A stretch of 64,000 nucleotides of DNA from Legionella yabuuchiae (GTDB lineage Bacteria; Pseudomonadota; Gammaproteobacteria; Legionellales; Legionellaceae): positions 1-64,000 of the forward strand of contig NZ_CAAAIW010000009.1 of NCBI RefSeq assembly GCF_900640115.1, given 5' to 3'. The notes under the pieces are model-generated. The model worked only from the letters and a program-made list of their open reading frames with translations. It searched no databases and was not told the origin of the DNA. This document shows, piece after piece, positions 1 to 9,472 of the stretch; within the stretch, counting starts at the first letter, position 1, and each line of letters starts with the position of its first letter. The position numbers were made by a program, and so were the translations under genes.

Positions 1-92
1 GTACGCGTAGCAAGCAATGCAAGCAACATAGTTACAAAACATGTCATTCTCGCCTTGTTCCAGCCAAAATACATATTTAAACGATCCTTCAA
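1..92 (-). CDS. IS4-family transposase, N-terminal fragment
   Basis: The minus-strand translation reads ELKDRLNMYFGWNKARM followed by TCFVTMLLALLATRT, which matches the conserved N-terminus of IS4-type DDE transposases (LNxYFGWNKARMxCFV). The reading frame is open back to a stop near 135. The start is uncertain: TTG at 92 or ATG at 74. Only about 30 codons are visible, so it cannot be said whether the gene is intact. The DDE catalytic residues lie outside the window. A piece of the central part of a related transposase survives at 16152-16334. Confidence 0.8.
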   Translation of the reverse strand, partial: MKDRLNMYFGWNKARMTCFVTMLLALLATR

Positions 93-245
93 CTCGCTGA
101 TACACTCTATATAACCTCTTTTTGACGATCGAGATTATATGAGTTTCATTCTATGGCAGCGAGTTATCTTAATTTACTTCAGTGCCAAACCAGAAATGGT
201 TGCCCGCCTGCGCGGGCATGACCGGTTTTTTTGTCATGTACAGAG
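1..245 (-). mobile_element. IS4-family insertion sequence, end only (cut by window edge)
   Basis: The outer end is at 245: read on the minus strand it begins CTCTGTACATGACA, followed by a GC-rich palindrome (GCCCGCCTGCGCGGGC) at 201-216. About 125 bp of this end recurs at 16029-16152 with only three differences, which defines the element boundary. Inside lies the 5' part of a transposase gene running out of the window. The nine bases after the end (246-254, catgtacat) would be the target duplication, but the other flank is outside the window. The element sits just downstream of recF, where gyrB commonly follows. Confidence 0.85.
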
Positions 246-304
246 CATGTACATAATAAATTATTGAGTCAAAAAGACAGAACCTACCTCTAACTAGCGA
301 AGCA

Positions 305-1375
305 TTAATTTTTGTCTTCTACTTGTCCGTGACGCATAGCAAAGACGTTGTAATCATCACCAAGCGTATCCAAAGGATAATGATTTAGATCAATTGCCGT
401 AATGATAAATTGTCCTGTTATTGTTGTTAAATGCTGGAATACACGATGTAAATGCTCTTTATCTAATTCTGCGGCCAAATCATCGAATAGGTACACGCAT
501 TTTTTTGGTAATAGCTTAGCTTGGGCTAATTTTAAGGCAATCAAGATGATTTTTTGCTGGCCACGCGAATAATGCTGTTTAGCTTTTACTGAACCAGGCG
601 GTTGTACGATAAGATCAGCTTGATGGGCACCTGATTGAGTATATTGACGGAGACGGTCTGACTCAAACTGCTCATTGATAATGACTGCTAGGTCATTATT
701 TCCCTGTTTTTTTCCCCAGCCCTTATAGTAGTGGATGTCAGCAGATGTATCCGTCAACTGAGCTAAAATCGTTTTAAATGCGTCCATCCAATCTCGAACG
801 TAATGTGCTCGTAGATGGTCTAATTGATGAGAAAGCTCTACTAATTGTTTATCCCAGGGGATAAACGCATCTTTGTCAGCTCTTTGGCGCAAAAGCGCGT
901 TTCGTTGTTTCAGTATGCGGCGATAATCTTTCCATAATGAGAGATAATCGGGTTTCACGTGAAACATTCCCCAGTCTAGGAGCGAGCGTCGAATGGAGGG
1001 ACCGGCATCGATGATATCAAAAATATCTTGATAAAATACCTGACAAGGAAGAAAGCGAGCTAGTTCACTACTGCTTCGACAAGGCTGGCGGTTGATATGG
1101 ACTATGGTAGGGCCTGATAGTGATTTCTGGATGCTGACGGTTTCTTCCTGTGGCAAACTTGCAAAAACAGTTAAATTGCTGTGACCTTGTTGAATCAACG
1201 GATTGGTTTCTCGGGTTCGAAACGAATGCCCGGTACTTAAGAGATAAATGGATTCCAACAAGGACGTTTTGCCACTGCCATTCTCACCTAAAATAAAGTT
1301 ATAGGAAGGGTGAAGATTAAGTCTAGCTTGGCCAATATTACGAACATGATGAACGTCAAGTTGATTGAGGTTCAT
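305..1375 (-). CDS. recF: DNA replication and repair protein RecF
   Basis: RecF is an SMC/ABC-like ATPase that binds gapped DNA and loads RecA with RecO and RecR during repair of stalled forks. The 356 residues are the normal length. The Walker A motif GENGSGKT is at about residues 30-37. The ABC signature region (YSRGQQKII) is near 268-276 and the Walker B (VYLFDDLAAELD) near 295-306. The gene is last in the dnaA-dnaN-recF block, 14 bp after dnaN, and is followed within 60 bp by an IS element rather than directly by gyrB. A parS-like palindrome lies inside the coding sequence. Confidence 0.97.
   Translation of the reverse strand: MNLNQLDVHHVRNIGQARLNLHPSYNFILGENGSGKTSLLESIYLLSTGHSFRTRETNPLIQQGHSNLTVFASLPQEETVSIQKSLSGPTIVHINRQPCRSSSELARFLPCQVFYQDIFDIIDAGPSIRRSLLDWGMFHVKPDYLSLWKDYRRILKQRNALLRQRADKDAFIPWDKQLVELSHQLDHLRAHYVRDWMDAFKTILAQLTDTSADIHYYKGWGKKQGNNDLAVIINEQFESDRLRQYTQSGAHQADLIVQPPGSVKAKQHYSRGQQKIILIALKLAQAKLLPKKCVYLFDDLAAELDKEHLHRVFQHLTTITGQFIITAIDLNHYPLDTLGDDYNVFAMRHGQVEDKN
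951..966. promoter_or_regulatory. parS: parS centromere-like site inside recF
   Basis: The sequence GGTTTCACGTGAAACA matches the conserved bacterial parS palindrome TGTTTCACGTGAAACA at 15 of 16 positions (G for T at position 1). ParB binds such sites and spreads, and ParA then segregates the origin. parA and parB are encoded at 49.1-50.8 kb. parS sites commonly cluster within a few tens of kb of oriC, as here. It overlaps recF codons without disturbing the frame. I noticed no other copy in the window, though my scan by eye may have missed weaker ones. Confidence 0.85.
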
Positions 1376-1389
1376 GAGCAGCGTGATCC

Positions 1390-2496
1390 TTAGATTTTCA
1401 TAGGCATAATAATGTACTGGTAGGTTTCATCCTTTAATGATTCCACCAAAACACTGCTATCGCTATTGGTCATGGATAATTGCAGGGGGCCTTCGGGAAC
1501 GTGGTTTAAAACATCTTGTAAATAGCTGGCGTTGATGCCAATTTTTAATTCATCGCCCTGGGTTTTAGCTTCCAAAGTCTCCATGGCTTCTTCTTGCTCT
1601 TGGTTATTGGCCACCAAGGTCAATTGCGATTCTTGCAGATGCAGTAATACGGCACGAGATTTTTCATTGGCCAAAATCACAATTCTTGATAACGCGCGTT
1701 TTAAGACGTCTCGATCTAAAATAACATGCTTATCCTGATGTTTAGGAATTGCTTTGGCGTAAGGAGGAAAACGAGCTTCAATTAACTTCGAAACAAAGGT
1801 ATATTGCTCAGTCATCACTTTAAAGTGATTCTTTCCAGCGGCCAACGTCACACGTTCATCATTAATATTGCCAAGAAGACGCAACACTTCTTGAATCCCC
1901 TTTCGTGGGATCAAAAGCTTTTGCGATTGTCCACCAGTGTCACACGCCAATTTACAAATGGCCATACGATGTCCGTCTGTAGCCACAGAGGTGATGTGTT
2001 GTCCTTCCAGTTCTAATAATAAGCCATTTAAAAATACACGAACGTCTTGTTGTGACATGGCAAAATGCGTGGACTGCAATAAGTGTACTAAATCCGCTCT
2101 AGTTAGGGTTAATTCTAACTCGCTAACTTCATCTTCGCTATTGGGATAATGATCCGATGGCAAGGTGGCTAATTTAAACTGGCTTCGGCCTTCTTTAATG
2201 ATGACGCCTTTATCATTGCAAGCAATAATGGGGTTCGCTGCGTCTTCCAACGAACGCACAATATCGACAAATTTTTTAGCGGGCACTGTAATCGCGCCTG
2301 AGGCTTGCTTCGCTTGACAGGGAATGGTCGCGGTGATTTCGATTTCGAGATCAGTCGCAGTTATTAAAACATACTCGCTTTGCAGCTTAATTAAAATATT
2401 AGCCAAAATCGCCAAAGACTGCTTTTTATCAACTGCACCAGCGACTGTCAGCAGTGGAGTTAAGAGATCTTGTTTACTAATCGTCAGTTCAAACAT
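1390..2496 (-). CDS. dnaN: DNA polymerase III beta subunit (sliding clamp)
   Basis: The beta clamp is a ring-shaped dimer that tethers polymerase III and other replication and repair enzymes to DNA. The protein has 368 residues, the usual length for three consecutive clamp domains. It starts MFELTISKQDLLTPL and ends with the family-typical IIMPMKI tail, part of the hydrophobic partner-binding region. It lies 12 bp after dnaA and 14 bp before recF on the same strand, consistent with one transcript. I see nothing unusual in it. Confidence 0.98.
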   Translation of the reverse strand: MFELTISKQDLLTPLLTVAGAVDKKQSLAILANILIKLQSEYVLITATDLEIEITATIPCQAKQASGAITVPAKKFVDIVRSLEDAANPIIACNDKGVIIKEGRSQFKLATLPSDHYPNSEDEVSELELTLTRADLVHLLQSTHFAMSQQDVRVFLNGLLLELEGQHITSVATDGHRMAICKLACDTGGQSQKLLIPRKGIQEVLRLLGNINDERVTLAAGKNHFKVMTEQYTFVSKLIEARFPPYAKAIPKHQDKHVILDRDVLKRALSRIVILANEKSRAVLLHLQESQLTLVANNQEQEEAMETLEAKTQGDELKIGINASYLQDVLNHVPEGPLQLSMTNSDSSVLVESLKDETYQYIIMPMKI

Positions 2497-2508
2497 GGCA
2501 TTCTCTAA

Positions 2509-3864
2509 TTAAGAAGATAGGGTGCGCATAAGATTTTTATAATCTTCAGCAAAATCACCGGCTTCCTGTAGCAACTCTTTGACTTTGCGACAAGCATGGA
2601 TCACGGTGGTGTGATCACGACCGCCAAAATGATCCCCTATTTCAGGCAAGCTATGATTGGTTAGTTCTTTGGCTAAAGCCATCGCCATTTGCCTAGGTCT
2701 TGCAATGGAGCGACTACGTCGTTTCGACAATAAATCTGCCACCTTGACTTTATAATATTCAGCTACTGTTTTTTGAATGTTTTCAATGGTCACTAATTTG
2801 TCTTGCAAGGCAAGTAAATCACGAAGAGCTTCATTAACAAACTCAATGGTAATAGGTTTTCCAGTAAAATGCGCATTAGCAATGACTCGTCTTAAAGCGC
2901 CTTCCAGCTCACGAACATTAGAGCGAATTCGTTTAGCAATGAAAAACGCGACTTCATAAGGCAATTCAATATTCGATAATTCGGCCTTGCTGATTAGAAT
3001 AGCCACGCGCGTTTCCAATTCAGGCGGCTCTACAGCCACGGTTAATCCCCATCCAAATCTTGATTTCAACCGTTCTTCGACACCCTCAATTTCTTTCGGA
3101 TAACGATCACTGGTTAAAATAATTTGCTGCTGCCCTTCAAGCAACGCATTAAAGGTGTGAAAAAACTCTTCTTGAGAGCGATCTTTTCCGGCAAAAAATT
3201 GAATATCATCGATTAAAAGCGCATTAAGGGAGCGATAAAAGCGTTTAAATTCGTTAATAGAATTCGTCTGTAACGCTTTAACCATATCGGCGACAAAGCG
3301 CTCAGAGTGTAAATACAATACTTTAGCTTCTGGGTTATTCTTTAGAATCGAATTTCCAATCGCATGCATTAAGTGCGTTTTTCCTAATCCAACCCCGCCA
3401 TAAATAAACAATGGGTTGTAAGCATCGCCTGGACGTTCAGCTACTTGCAAAGCAGCTGCCTTCGCTAACTGGTTTGAATTTCCTTCCACAAAGCTGTCAA
3501 ACACAAATTTTCTATTGAGATAACTGTTTTTATAATGATCGGCTGTCTTTTTAGGTTGCGCCTTTACCGCCGGAGCCTCAGTGTGTTTTTTTTCATCAAG
3601 AACGACTGGGTTAGCAAGCTTGCTGCCGATTTCAATACTAACGAGTTTTATCGCATCTGTGCTCAACTGACTGACTAATTCTAAAATCCGGGGATAAAAA
3701 TGCTTTTTAACCCAATCGACCACAAAACGATTAGGCGCCAATAAAACCAGCGTGCTATCGTCCGCTGCTTCCGCCTGCAGCGGGCGTAACCAGGTATTAA
3801 ATTGCTGAGCTGGATACTCTTCTTGTAAATATTCTAAACATTTCTGCCAGACCGTTGCAGACAC
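2509..3864 (-). CDS. dnaA: Chromosomal replication initiator protein DnaA
   Basis: DnaA is an AAA+ ATPase that binds 9-mer boxes at oriC, melts the adjacent AT-rich DNA and recruits DnaB. The 451 residues comprise an N-terminal interaction domain (1 to about 85), a Lys/Pro-rich linker (about 90-110), an AAA+ core with Walker [10 protein letters not shown] (156-164) and Walker B LLIDDIQF, and a C-terminal helix-turn-helix with the box-recognition motif [22 protein letters not shown] ribosome binding site precedes the ATG. It is first in the dnaA-dnaN-recF block and transcribed away from the putative origin. Confidence 0.99.
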   Translation of the reverse strand: MSATVWQKCLEYLQEEYPAQQFNTWLRPLQAEAADDSTLVLLAPNRFVVDWVKKHFYPRILELVSQLSTDAIKLVSIEIGSKLANPVVLDEKKHTEAPAVKAQPKKTADHYKNSYLNRKFVFDSFVEGNSNQLAKAAALQVAERPGDAYNPLFIYGGVGLGKTHLMHAIGNSILKNNPEAKVLYLHSERFVADMVKALQTNSINEFKRFYRSLNALLIDDIQFFAGKDRSQEEFFHTFNALLEGQQQIILTSDRYPKEIEGVEERLKSRFGWGLTVAVEPPELETRVAILISKAELSNIELPYEVAFFIAKRIRSNVRELEGALRRVIANAHFTGKPITIEFVNEALRDLLALQDKLVTIENIQKTVAEYYKVKVADLLSKRRSRSIARPRQMAMALAKELTNHSLPEIGDHFGGRDHTTVIHACRKVKELLQEAGDFAEDYKNLMRTLSS

Positions 3865-4000
3865 AGATAACTCCTCAAACTTTTTTTATACGCGTTCTTG
3901 ATGGGTTTACTATCGCAGCGAACACCAATCAAATCGTTTATCAATACCCTACCAATTCCATTAGTTATTGCAATGAGTTATAAGCCCTTTTAACTGTTTG

Positions 4001-4032
4001 GTAGCCGGATGAAGGCGTAGCCGTAATCCGGG
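4001..4032. repeat. REP-like imperfect palindrome
   Basis: The stretch reads GTAGCCGGATGAAGG followed by CGTAGCCGTAATCCGGG, with CCGGAT and ATCCGG as the outer arms. It has the form of dispersed extragenic palindromes found in many Legionella genomes. I saw no second copy in this window, so repeat status rests on general knowledge of this sequence type. Confidence 0.45.
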
Positions 4033-4347
4033 AATAACGAACTTTGGTGAAAGCGGCATATTAGGAAACCCTAAGAAGCGTTAATGCATTCCACAAACAT
4101 CAATTTCATTCTATAAGCTACTTGAAGACACAACGAGTTTAAAGCCTCTAAAGCAATACAATACTGGCTCATGAAAAACGGCACAAGTAGTACATCTATT
4201 ATGTTCATTAAGCACCATTAAAATAGTGCCATTGAATGCGCCCCCGGGCAAGAAAAAACAACGAGGCGCGTTGTAAAGTGACTTTTATGAAATGCAAAGA
4301 ATAACCAAAGGACGATTATAACGGAACAAGGAACTAAATCGTAGCAT

Positions 4348-4371
4348 TTATTCACAATAAATAGTGGATAA
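4348..4371. promoter_or_regulatory. Pair of inverted DnaA boxes
   Basis: TTATTCACA at 4348-4356 fits the TTATNCACA consensus. AGTGGATAA at 4363-4371 is TTATCCACT on the minus strand (8 of 9). They face each other 6 bp apart and lie about 130 bp from a strongly AT-rich block starting near 4495. A further partial box (gTTATCCCGA) is near 4430. The arrangement fits an origin recognition module. Confidence 0.65.
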
Positions 4372-4707
4372 CTCGCAAATAGTGACAGGAACAAACGGCG
4401 CATAACTCTTAGGAAAACAAACCAGCTTAAGTTATCCCGATCCAAGCCTTCATTAAAACCAGGGATTATTAACAAGCAAAATTAAGCCATAACATAATGA
4501 TTTAATGAAATAATTTAAAGTTATTAAGCAATATACATGCGCTTATAATAAAAATTAAATTAAAAGATTAAATAATTATATTTATTATTGGACTACGTTT
4601 TAAGTCGGCCGATTTATTAGGTGATTAGTTAAAAAAAGCGTAGCTCCCCACGTCATCCGAGCGCAGCGCTTCCAATTAGCCTTAAGTTTTAGTTGACAAT
4701 ACTTAGG

Positions 4708-4808
4708 CAACGTTCCTAACGTTTTTTTGCAATCTTCTCTATTCTAATCTGAGCACAGATGTTTCAGTTTAAGAGTGAGAAGATTGCAAAACACTTTAGG
4801 GACGTTGG
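4708..4808. repeat. Long inverted repeat within the origin region
   Basis: The left arm 4708-4739 starts CAACGTTCCTAACG and ends GCAATCTTCTC. The right arm 4777-4808 reads back as CCAACGTCCCTAAAG and ends with the same GCAATCTTCTC. The arms are about 32 bp, imperfect in the middle, with a spacer of 37 bp. It could be a decayed small transposable element or a structured site of the origin; nothing here decides between these. Confidence 0.6.
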
Positions 4809-5477
4809 TTAGTTGATCTAATCGAACAGCACCACACTACGTCATCCTGAAAGCGACGTAAGCCGTTTGAAGGATCTCCTGCAAACGAAGCCTGGTACAA
4901 GATTTTAGGAGATTTTTCACAGCGTTTAGTAATGACATAATCCTGTTAAGCAAGCCTCACTAATGATCTAGAGTAAATCGGTATAAGCTTCATAATTTAA
5001 AGTTATCCTCGAAATAGTTCTTCCCTCGTGGGAATGCCAAATTAATTTTCTAACTTGCTGTAAGCAGTCGTCATTAACGAAGACCGCTTATCGCGGGAAT
5101 CTAAAGCAACAAGAACGTAATCTCCCCTCATAACAATATTTTATCAAGCAAATCATGTGAATGGATGCGATCCAATTGCGATCGTTAGTCGTGTATAACT
5201 CCAGTGTCTCCAGAACGGTTTAGACTTATTCAGGATCCATTAGGGAGTCAAATCAGTGTTTTTAAACAGGGTTTGTTTTAATTTAACTTATTAATAATTA
5301 ATAAAAAAATATATTTATCAACAGAAAAACAAACGCTTATAATAAACATCAAATAAGAAATATTAAATGATAATTATAATTACATCGCTGAATAATATTG
5401 TTTTCATTTATACTAATCTATGTTTTTTAGAACGGTTCAAAATACGATTCTCTGTGTTAACAAATCAAAAATCCTGT

Positions 5478-5506
5478 TTGACAGCTAGTGTAAAGTTTTC
5501 TATCAT
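5478..5506 (+). promoter_or_regulatory. Sigma-70 promoter of rpmH-rnpA-yidD-yidC
   Basis: There is a perfect -35 TTGACA at 5478-5483 and a -10 TATCAT at 5501-5506 with an optimal 17-bp spacer. Transcription would start near 5513, giving a leader of about 27 nt before rpmH. It is one of the strongest promoter matches in the window, as expected for a ribosomal protein gene. Confidence 0.8.
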
Positions 5507-5539
5507 TGCCCACTTTGAAAAAATATTTGCAGGTTCATC

Positions 5540-5674
5540 ATGAAACGAACTTTTCAACCCAGTAATCTAAAACGAAAAAGAGATCACGGTTTCCGTGCTC
5601 GGATGGCGACACGCGGTGGTCGTTTGGTGATTAATCGTCGTCGTGCGAAAGGCCGTAAACGTTTGTCTGCCTAA
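5540..5674 (+). CDS. rpmH: 50S ribosomal protein L34
   Basis: L34 is a small basic protein of the large ribosomal subunit. The 44 codons give [18 protein letters not shown] and, after Arg/Lys-rich sequence, end KGRKRLSA, matching the nearly invariant L34 family over its whole length. It is the first gene after the putative origin on the plus strand. Its stop codon is immediately followed by the GTG start of rnpA, the classic translationally linked pair. Confidence 0.98.
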   Translation: MKRTFQPSNLKRKRDHGFRARMATRGGRLVINRRRAKGRKRLSA

Positions 5675-6019
5675 GTGTATCGTTTTAGTAAACAAAGACG
5701 CCTGTTAAAAAAAAGTGACTATGATCACGTTTTTCAACAGGCAAAAAAATTGGTCACTCCTGAGTTTATTTTTTTATACCGAATCAATAATCTAGGTCAT
5801 GGGCGACTTGGATTGGCGTTATCCAAAAAAGCCGTGGCTAAAGCGCATGACCGTAATCGTTTAAAACGGCTACTGCGCGAAAGTTTTCGTAGACGAGAAT
5901 TGCCAACCATTGATGTGGTTGTATTGGCCAGAAGCGGAGTGGCTGACTTAGATAAACCAAACCTTACAATCAAATTAGGTAAAGCATGGGACAGATTATC
6001 CGCTTTATGCAACAAGTAA
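5675..6019 (+). CDS. rnpA: Ribonuclease P protein component
   Basis: RnpA is the protein subunit of RNase P, which helps the catalytic RNA (rnpB, not in this window) remove 5' leaders from pre-tRNAs. The 114 residues are the usual size. The RNR motif appears as [16 protein letters not shown] in the middle of the protein. Translation begins at a GTG directly abutting the rpmH stop, so coupling is likely. The 3' end overlaps the start of yidD by 34 bp. Confidence 0.96.
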   Translation: MYRFSKQRRLLKKSDYDHVFQQAKKLVTPEFIFLYRINNLGHGRLGLALSKKAVAKAHDRNRLKRLLRESFRRRELPTIDVVVLARSGVADLDKPNLTIKLGKAWDRLSALCNK

Positions 6020-6237
6020 TTTGTGCTCCTATCAGGCTTTATCAATATGTTATAAGCCCTCTAATTAAACCCTGTTGCCGCTATTACCCTAGTTGTTCAC
6101 AATATGCACTATTAGCGATCCAGTATCATGGGGTTTGCAAAGGGCTTTTAATGACCGTTCGCCGTCTATTGCGCTGCCACCCGTGGTCACCAGGCGGTTA
6201 TGATCCTGTATTACCAAACACCAAAGAGAAACATTGA
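5986..6237 (+). CDS. yidD: Membrane protein insertion efficiency factor YidD
   Basis: YidD is a small inner-membrane-associated protein that assists YidC-dependent insertion of membrane proteins. The 83 residues contain the hallmark [12 protein letters not shown], an amphipathic N-terminus (IYQYVISPL-type sequence) and the C-terminal [12 protein letters not shown]. It overlaps rnpA upstream, and its stop overlaps the yidC ATG (TGATG), so rpmH-rnpA-yidD-yidC form a tightly coupled operon. Confidence 0.96.
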   Translation: MGQIIRFMQQVICAPIRLYQYVISPLIKPCCRYYPSCSQYALLAIQYHGVCKGLLMTVRRLLRCHPWSPGGYDPVLPNTKEKH

Positions 6238-7916
6238 TGGACACTCGACGAATTGTTTTATATGCGGCGCTTGCGCTGGTTATTTATTCACTATGGACAA
6301 ATTGGCAAGCCGATCATCCTCCAGCGCCAGTTAGCCCTCAATCAGAGGTGAATCACGTCACCCCAACCCAAACGGCAGAGGATCGCTTGCTCCCCAAAAT
6401 GAGTCCGCATATGGATGAAGCCATCACTCCTACTGAAACGCCATCTGTAGACAAGCAATCGGCTAAAGACATTACTGTAAAAACCGACGTGCTTGATTTA
6501 GAAATTGATTTGCAACATGGGGATATTGTAAACGCTAAATTGTTGGATTATCCCGTTAGTGTTGAGGAAGATCGCCCGATTACCTTACTTCAAGAAAAAA
6601 AAGGTGAACAGTATGTGGCCAACAGCAGCTTATTTGTGGTTCGTGGCCATCAATTAGATAATCTAGATTTTAATTTCACGACAGAAAAAGACTTTTATCA
6701 GCTAACCTCTGATGATCAAAAACTAACCGTGACCTTAACCGGCCAAGCTAATGGTTTACATGCGACAAAAGAATTCATCTTTACCAAAGGCAGTTATTTA
6801 ATCGAGGTTCGTTATCATCTTACCAATGTGGGTGAGGCGGCTTGGAAAGGGTATATGAATGCACAGCTGCTTCGCAGTTCACCTAAGGAAGATAAGTCCA
6901 GCATTTTCCATATTGGATCCTACACTGGAGCTTCTTATTCCGTTCCAGGACAGCATCGATATCAAAAAGTGCCTTTCAGTAACATGACTAAGAGTAATCT
7001 GGATGTTAAATCGGAAGGCGGCTGGGTGGCTATGCAACAGCATTATTTCTTAAGTGCTTGGATTCCATTAGCAGACACCACGAATCGTTTCTACACTCGC
7101 GCGTTAGATGACGATTACAGCATTGGTATGGTGACAAAACCAATTGTGGTTTCACCAAACGAAACTGAAACAGTTGGCGCTAATTTATACGTGGGGCCAG
7201 AGTTAGATGATCAATTAAGCGCGGCTGCTCCCTCGCTTGATTTGACCATTGATTATGGGTGGTTATGGTTCCTTTCATCCTTTCTTTTTTGGATCATGAA
7301 AGGGATTCATTCCGTGGTTGGAAACTGGGGTTGGACGATTGTATTAGTCACGGTAATGATTAAACTGGCTTTTTATCGCTTATCGGCCACCAGTTATAAG
7401 TCCATGGCTGCGATGCGGAAATTACAGCCTAAACTACAAGCCTTACGTGAGCGATATGGAGATGACAAAGCCAAAATAAGCCAGGCTACCATGGAATTGT
7501 ATCGCCAGGAGAAAGTCAATCCGTTAGGTGGGTGTTTGCCAATTCTAATTCAAATCCCAGTCTTTATTGCACTGTATTGGGTATTGCTAGAAAGCGTGCA
7601 GTTGCGACAAGCACCATTTATTTTTTGGATACAAGATTTAGCTTCAGCCGATCCTTATCATGTGCTCCCCATCATCATGGGCGCTACCATGTTAATTCAG
7701 CAAAAGCTTAATCCTGCGCCACCGGATCCAATGCAAGCTAAAGTCATGATGTTTTTACCGATTTTATTTACGGCACTGTTCTGGAATTTCCCAGCCGGTC
7801 TTGTCTTGTATTGGATTGTGAATAACACGCTGTCGATTCTGCAACAGTGGTACATCACACGAAAATACAGCGATGAAACGCCGAATAATAAGAAATTAGC
7901 TGCTGCGAATAAATGA
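6237..7916 (+). CDS. yidC: Membrane protein insertase YidC
   Basis: YidC inserts and folds inner-membrane proteins alone or with SecYEG; F0 subunit c (encoded here at 55.3 kb) is a classic substrate. The ATG at 6237 gives 559 residues with an N-terminal membrane anchor, a large periplasmic beta-supersandwich domain (about 60-335) and five core membrane segments beginning near residue 345. The conserved core sequences [20 protein letters not shown] and [20 protein letters not shown] are present. A TTG one codon upstream is possible but less likely. The 3' end overlaps mnmE by 4 bp. Confidence 0.98.
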   Translation: MDTRRIVLYAALALVIYSLWTNWQADHPPAPVSPQSEVNHVTPTQTAEDRLLPKMSPHMDEAITPTETPSVDKQSAKDITVKTDVLDLEIDLQHGDIVNAKLLDYPVSVEEDRPITLLQEKKGEQYVANSSLFVVRGHQLDNLDFNFTTEKDFYQLTSDDQKLTVTLTGQANGLHATKEFIFTKGSYLIEVRYHLTNVGEAAWKGYMNAQLLRSSPKEDKSSIFHIGSYTGASYSVPGQHRYQKVPFSNMTKSNLDVKSEGGWVAMQQHYFLSAWIPLADTTNRFYTRALDDDYSIGMVTKPIVVSPNETETVGANLYVGPELDDQLSAAAPSLDLTIDYGWLWFLSSFLFWIMKGIHSVVGNWGWTIVLVTVMIKLAFYRLSATSYKSMAAMRKLQPKLQALRERYGDDKAKISQATMELYRQEKVNPLGGCLPILIQIPVFIALYWVLLESVQLRQAPFIFWIQDLASADPYHVLPIIMGATMLIQQKLNPAPPDPMQAKVMMFLPILFTALFWNFPAGLVLYWIVNNTLSILQQWYITRKYSDETPNNKKLAAANK

Positions 7917-9256
7917 CCATCGACACCATCGTAGCCATTGCCACTCCGCCCGGTCGCGGCGGGGTAGGCATTATCCGCCTTTCTGGAGTTCACGCCCTAG
8001 CTATTGCTAAAGCCTTAACTGGCAAAAAAAAACTTAACCCAAGAGAAGCTCATTTTTGTTTGTTTCGTGATCATCTCCAAGAATTATTAGATCAGGGCTT
8101 AGTGCTTTATTTTCCAGCGCCAAACTCATTTACCGGCGAAGACGTGGTGGAATTTCAGGTGCATGGTGCCCCGATTGTTCTTGATCGCTTGCTTGCTGAA
8201 GCGTGTCATTTGGGCGCACGTCTCGCCCGCCCGGGCGAGTTTTCTGAGCGCGCGTTTTTAAACGATAAAATTGATCTTGCACAGGCTGAAGCCATTGCAG
8301 ATTTAATTCATGCCAGTTCAGAAATGGCCGCCCGCATGGCTATTCGCTCGTTGCAAGGCGAGTTTTCAAAAGCGATTCATGCGCTGAATGAGAACATCAT
8401 TCACCTTCGCCTTTATGTAGAAGCCGCTATTGATTTTCCAGAAGAAGAAATTGATTTTTTAGCCGATGGCAAAATCGAAGCGATGCTGCAAGACATTATG
8501 ACTGAACTGGAGCGGATCCGTAACCTTGCTAGTCAAGGCGCAATGCTTCGTGAAGGGTTATCTATTGTGATTGCCGGTCGCCCAAACGCCGGAAAATCCA
8601 CCTTAATGAATACTCTTTCTGGCCGTGAGGTGGCGATTGTAACCGATGTCGCCGGTACAACCAGAGACGTCATGCGCGAACACATTCTTTTAGATGAGAT
8701 TCCAGTTCATCTAATTGATACAGCAGGTCTTCATGAAAGCAGCGACCCTATTGAGCAAGAAGGGATTAAGCGCGCGTGGCTGGAAGTAAAACGTGCTGAT
8801 TGCGTGTTGTTAATGATTGATGCCAGAGCCCCTGAACTTGAAGTCAATCAATTGGATACTGATATTCGTGACGCGTTGCCCACAGGGGTTCCTATTATTC
8901 GTGTGTACAACAAAATCGATTCGCTAGATTTAACCCCTTCAACAGAAGCACAAGCGGTATATATTTCTGCCAAATCAGGTGCGGGACTTCCTCTGTTAAT
9001 CGCTAAGATCAAAGAAGTCGTTGGCTATCATCCTAGTGAAGGGCAATTTTTGGCACGCAGAAGGCATCTTAAAGCGCTCGAAGATGCTCACGCTTTCTTA
9101 GTATCAGGTCGTGAACAGCTAACAATACATCGTGCCGGTGAACTCCTCGCCGATGATCTTCGCCAAGCGCACCAAGCACTGTGTGAAATAACCGGGGAAT
9201 TTACCGCCGATGATTTGCTTGGCAAAATATTTTCAAGTTTTTGCATCGGCAAATAA
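7913..9256 (+). CDS. mnmE: tRNA modification GTPase MnmE (TrmE)
   Basis: MnmE works with MnmG (46.6 kb here) to add carboxymethylaminomethyl groups to U34 of tRNAs reading split codon boxes. The 447 residues have an N-terminal folate-binding domain ([21 protein letters not shown]), a helical domain, and an inserted G domain with GRPNAGKST, switch [12 protein letters not shown] and NKID motifs. The C-terminal CIGK carries the conserved cysteine. The ATGA overlap with yidC indicates translational coupling. Confidence 0.98.
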   Translation: MTIDTIVAIATPPGRGGVGIIRLSGVHALAIAKALTGKKKLNPREAHFCLFRDHLQELLDQGLVLYFPAPNSFTGEDVVEFQVHGAPIVLDRLLAEACHLGARLARPGEFSERAFLNDKIDLAQAEAIADLIHASSEMAARMAIRSLQGEFSKAIHALNENIIHLRLYVEAAIDFPEEEIDFLADGKIEAMLQDIMTELERIRNLASQGAMLREGLSIVIAGRPNAGKSTLMNTLSGREVAIVTDVAGTTRDVMREHILLDEIPVHLIDTAGLHESSDPIEQEGIKRAWLEVKRADCVLLMIDARAPELEVNQLDTDIRDALPTGVPIIRVYNKIDSLDLTPSTEAQAVYISAKSGAGLPLLIAKIKEVVGYHPSEGQFLARRRHLKALEDAHAFLVSGREQLTIHRAGELLADDLRQAHQALCEITGEFTADDLLGKIFSSFCIGK

Positions 9257-9472
9257 ACTATCCGCGTCCTTGCCCACACTTACCTAGTTAAGTTCGTAAG
9301 AGAGCGCCTAACATGCACCTTAATCACCAAACCTAAACCGTTACTGAAATCTTGCACGGCGTTAATCATTCAATATGAAAAAAATAAATACAAAAAGTCT
9401 TGATCTTGAATTAAACAAGCTGTAATTTAATAAGCTTCAAATTCTAATTTTTTATTGGGGTGGGTAGGAACT

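Larger units (their letters stand above)
3865..5539. other. oriC: Probable chromosomal origin region (oriC), gene-free
   Basis: This 1.7-kb stretch between divergent dnaA and rpmH has no convincing gene. It holds a pair of inverted DnaA boxes (4348-4371), a weaker box TTATCAACA (5315-5323), several GATC sites and two AT-rich blocks (about 4495-4600 and 5270-5420). Both AT-rich blocks contain GCTTATAATAAA followed by A/T tracts, which suggests a duplicated unwinding element. A REP-like repeat and a 32-bp-arm inverted repeat also lie inside. The position between dnaA and rpmH is the classic one for gammaproteobacteria outside the enterics. The exact core is uncertain: the left module (4200-4620) has the best boxes. 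Confidence 0.7.

Noticed and set aside
4218-4475. 85-codon minus-strand open frame inside the origin region
   Set aside because: It overlaps the DnaA boxes and AT-rich DNA, has no ribosome binding site or family match, and its composition looks random.
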